Below the pieces are notes generated by a model that saw only the letters and a list, made by a program, of their open reading frames with translations, was not told the DNA's origin and did not search any database. Positions 18,142-18,351 of a stretch of DNA of 18,351 bases are shown here, piece by piece. Origin of the DNA: Acanthamoeba lenticulata (lineage: Eukaryota; Discosea; Longamoebia; Acanthamoebidae); assembly GCA_002179805.1 (NCBI GenBank), contig NAVB01000852.1, positions 1-18,351 on the forward strand, in the 5' to 3' direction. A program made the position numbers and the translations under genes. Position 1 is the stretch's first letter. Each line of letters opens with the position of its first letter.

Positions 18142-18351
18142 ATGAATTGGGTCGATAAGTTGACTAAGGTGCCCTCGTGGGAGGGCATGCCAAGCTGGAA
18201 CGATCCTGACGCCAGCGATAAATCGTCGACCCTTGGACTACCACCTTCTTTGCTGGATGCGGAAGAAAAGATCTTGGGTTGCTATCAATCTGGCTGCTCG
18301 GTTCAATTTGGTTGGATGCAGGGCTATCGCCTGTGCTCCAGGTGCGCTTCC
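18142..18351 (+). CDS. 5' part of an unidentified protein (Cys-containing, possible GRAM or zinc-binding start)
   Basis: ATG at 18142 opens 70 codons that run out of the window. The start reads MNWVDKLTKVPSWEGMPSWN, then LPPSLLDAEEKILGCYQ, then SGCSVQFGWMQGYRLCSRCA. The EEKIL/CY segment resembles the start of GRAM domains. The pattern C-x4-C-x11-C-x2-C could instead be a zinc site. Too little is visible to decide, and an intron could interrupt the last part. Confidence 0.55.
   Translation, partial: MNWVDKLTKVPSWEGMPSWNDPDASDKSSTLGLPPSLLDAEEKILGCYQSGCSVQFGWMQGYRLCSRCAS

Noticed and set aside
1..18351. CRISPR arrays, insertion sequences or prophage genes.
   Set aside because: No spaced direct-repeat arrays, transposase frames or terminal inverted repeats with target duplications are visible; the window is eukaryotic.

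Overview
The window looks like nuclear DNA of a free-living amoebozoan, most like Acanthamoeba. The coding exons are GC-rich and are broken by many short AT-leaning introns (mostly about 50-100 nt). Genes lie close together on both strands, and there are no Shine-Dalgarno sites or operons. The species is an inference. All gene models were built by hand from splice-site phase and protein family continuity, so small errors at exon ends are possible.

Layout, left to right. (1) 56-1149 (+) is the 3' part of a serine beta-lactamase-like hydrolase gene. (2) 1621-2160 (-) is a four-helix membrane protein with an Ala/Gly-rich N-terminus and an uncertain 3' end. (3) 2328-2788 (-) is a tentative two-exon small membrane protein. 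(4) 2873-5624 (-) is a nine-exon gene for a kinesin whose motor domain and neck run, in one reading frame, into a U-box and then an F-box. (5) 5719-7881 (-) encodes a PH domain, a Gln/Gly/Tyr-rich linker and a talin/Sla2-type I/LWEQ actin-binding domain; it has a TATA box, a 10-codon upstream ORF and an intron directly before its ATG. (6) 8050-8601 is intergenic and holds nested palindromes. (7) 8602-11248 (-) is an eight-exon leucine-rich-repeat protein with a helical C-terminal domain. (8) 11880-14312 (+) is a six-exon gene made almost entirely of about 30 tandem units of about 20 residues, each with a hydrophobic strand around an L/F-P-L/F-aromatic core. (9) 14688-15851 (-) is a six-exon small protein with eight CX9C motifs arranged as a duplicated 8-cysteine block. 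(10) 15961-17955 (-) is an eleven-exon DUS1-type tRNA-dihydrouridine synthase. (11) 18142-18351 (+) is the 5' end of a Cys-containing protein that leaves the window.

The genes do not form one pathway. Two of them (kinesin/U-box/F-box and PH-I/LWEQ) join cytoskeletal modules to signalling or ubiquitin modules in orders I do not know from model organisms. Two others (the aromatic strand-repeat protein and the 16-cysteine CX9C protein) are repeat-built proteins whose architecture is unusual. These four are the strongest candidates for something undescribed. A further pattern runs through the window: in 31 of the 41 coding introns I placed, the fourth base of the intron is C (GTAC, GTTC or GTGC) rather than the A of the textbook GTAAGT donor.
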